The notes under the pieces are model-generated. The model was not told the DNA's origin and did no database searches. It worked only from the letters and a program-made list of their open reading frames with translations. Positions 63,532 through 64,000 of a stretch of DNA of 64,000 bases are shown one piece after another (the first letter of the stretch is position 1; every line of letters begins with the position of its first letter). Position numbers and translations under genes: made by a program. Origin of the DNA: Kamptonema formosum PCC 6407 (GTDB lineage Bacteria; Cyanobacteriota; Cyanobacteriia; Cyanobacteriales; Microcoleaceae); the NCBI RefSeq assembly GCF_000332155.1, contig NZ_KB235904.1, forward strand, positions 44,648 through 108,647, read 5' to 3'.

Positions 63532-64000
63532 ATGGGCAATGTTCTGGTGCTGAACGCCTCTTACGAACCCCTCAACATCACCAGTTGGAGAAGGGCTGTT
63601 GTTTTGTTGCTCAAAGGGAAAGCAGAGCAGATAGAGCATAATGGGAAATATATCTCACCCGGTTTTCCCTTGCCAACTGTCATCCGCTTACGCCACTATG
63701 TTCGGGTTCCTTACAAAGATATTCCACTCACCCGCCGAAACATATTGCACCGAGATGGTCACTCGTGTCAATATTGTGGTTATACGGGGGATGATTTAAC
63801 GCTCGACCATGTAGTTCCGCGATCGCGAGGCGGCGTGGATAGTTGGGAAAACCTCGTGAGTGCTTGCGTGCGCTGTAACGTTAAAAAAGGCTGTCGAACT
63901 CCCAAAGAGGCGAGTATGAGCCTGCGGTATCCTCCTCGCAAACCTTACAGTGGTCTATACTTTGAAGTGACTAAGCACGTTAAGAGTGGGATGCACCAAG
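63532..64000 (+). CDS. HNH endonuclease (5' part, runs off the window)
   Basis: Open to the window edge for 156 codons. MGNVLVLNASYEPLNITSWRRAVVLLLKGKAE is the usual N-terminus of the HNH nucleases of this type, followed by zinc ligands CQYCGYTGDDLTLDHVVPRSRGG (CxxC and the HNH His) and NLVSACVRCNVKKG. Because the end is missing, length and C-terminal features cannot be given. It belongs to the common chromosomal HNH family with unknown biological role. Confidence 0.9.
   Translation, partial: MGNVLVLNASYEPLNITSWRRAVVLLLKGKAEQIEHNGKYISPGFPLPTVIRLRHYVRVPYKDIPLTRRNILHRDGHSCQYCGYTGDDLTLDHVVPRSRGGVDSWENLVSACVRCNVKKGCRTPKEASMSLRYPPRKPYSGLYFEVTKHVKSGMHQ

Overview
The window is a gene-dense chromosomal stretch from a cyanobacterium. 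Direct evidence: psbU (PSII extrinsic 12 kDa protein), ndhH (NDH-1 subunit H), a CruA/CruP-family lycopene-cyclase-like flavoprotein, a Ycf55-related DUF3685 protein, an SLH/OprB iron-type porin, several Uma2 (DUF820) proteins, and very many copies of the HIP1 octamer GCGATCGC. The density of short tandem heptamers (CCCCATC, TTAACAG, GGGCTAG, AATTACC types), palindromic MITE-like elements and large TPR, RTX, Calx-beta and CHAT proteins fits a large-genome filamentous form. Oscillatoriales (Microcoleus/Oscillatoria-like) is my guess, not something the sequence proves. No rRNA, tRNA, CRISPR array or intact IS element was found.

Layout. 0-5 kb: a Fur-family regulator, a membrane protein with a Pro-rich tail, and a receiver-DUF3685 protein. 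5-11 kb: cydBA (bd-type quinol oxidase), a translationally overlapping SafE/DsbD_2-like membrane protein and YtkA-like secreted protein, a DUF6887-like small protein and a Kir-type K+ channel. 11-16 kb: two divergent S8 proteases, one with five C-terminal YLxxNPDV-type repeats and no canonical HGT motif, the other with RTX and PPC modules before its catalytic domain. 16-24 kb: psbU, a partner-switching pair (HATPase anti-sigma-like protein and receiver-GAF-PP2C phosphatase), rsmH, ndhH. 24-36 kb: pentapeptide protein, Uma2, HEAT protein, globin, lipid kinase, an operon of class III cyclase plus TPS-CHAT protein preceded by a possible leader ORF, cruP-like gene, Nudix, DUF3531. 36-50 kb: TPR lipoprotein-like protein, ABC ATPase-rsmG, a structured RNA with an embedded 23-codon ORF and terminator, pterin dehydratase, GAF-HD-GYP, porin, Rrf2-cysK, DnaJ, MscS-cNMP, double-domain PTPS/QueD. 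50-64 kb: TPR protein, RTX-Calx-beta protein, paired small exported proteins, tandem Uma2 genes, a solitary GGCC-type m5C methyltransferase, TPP riboswitch-thiC, a further Uma2, a DUF433/DUF5615 pair whose second gene carries an in-frame TGA, and an HNH nuclease running off the end.

Functional groupings: respiration/photosynthesis (cydAB, psbU, ndhH), signalling (receiver-PP2C with HATPase, adenylate cyclase-CHAT, HD-GYP), cell surface (S8/RTX/Calx-beta, porin), RNA modification (rsmH, rsmG), cofactors (thiC, PTPS, pterin dehydratase) and genome plasticity (MITEs, Uma2, methyltransferase, DUF433/DUF5615). The observations I rate highest are the structured RNA/sORF locus at 39.4-39.7 kb, the leader-ORF/cyclase/TPS-CHAT operon at 28.8-33.4 kb, and palindromic elements whose termini supply the stop codons of flanking genes.
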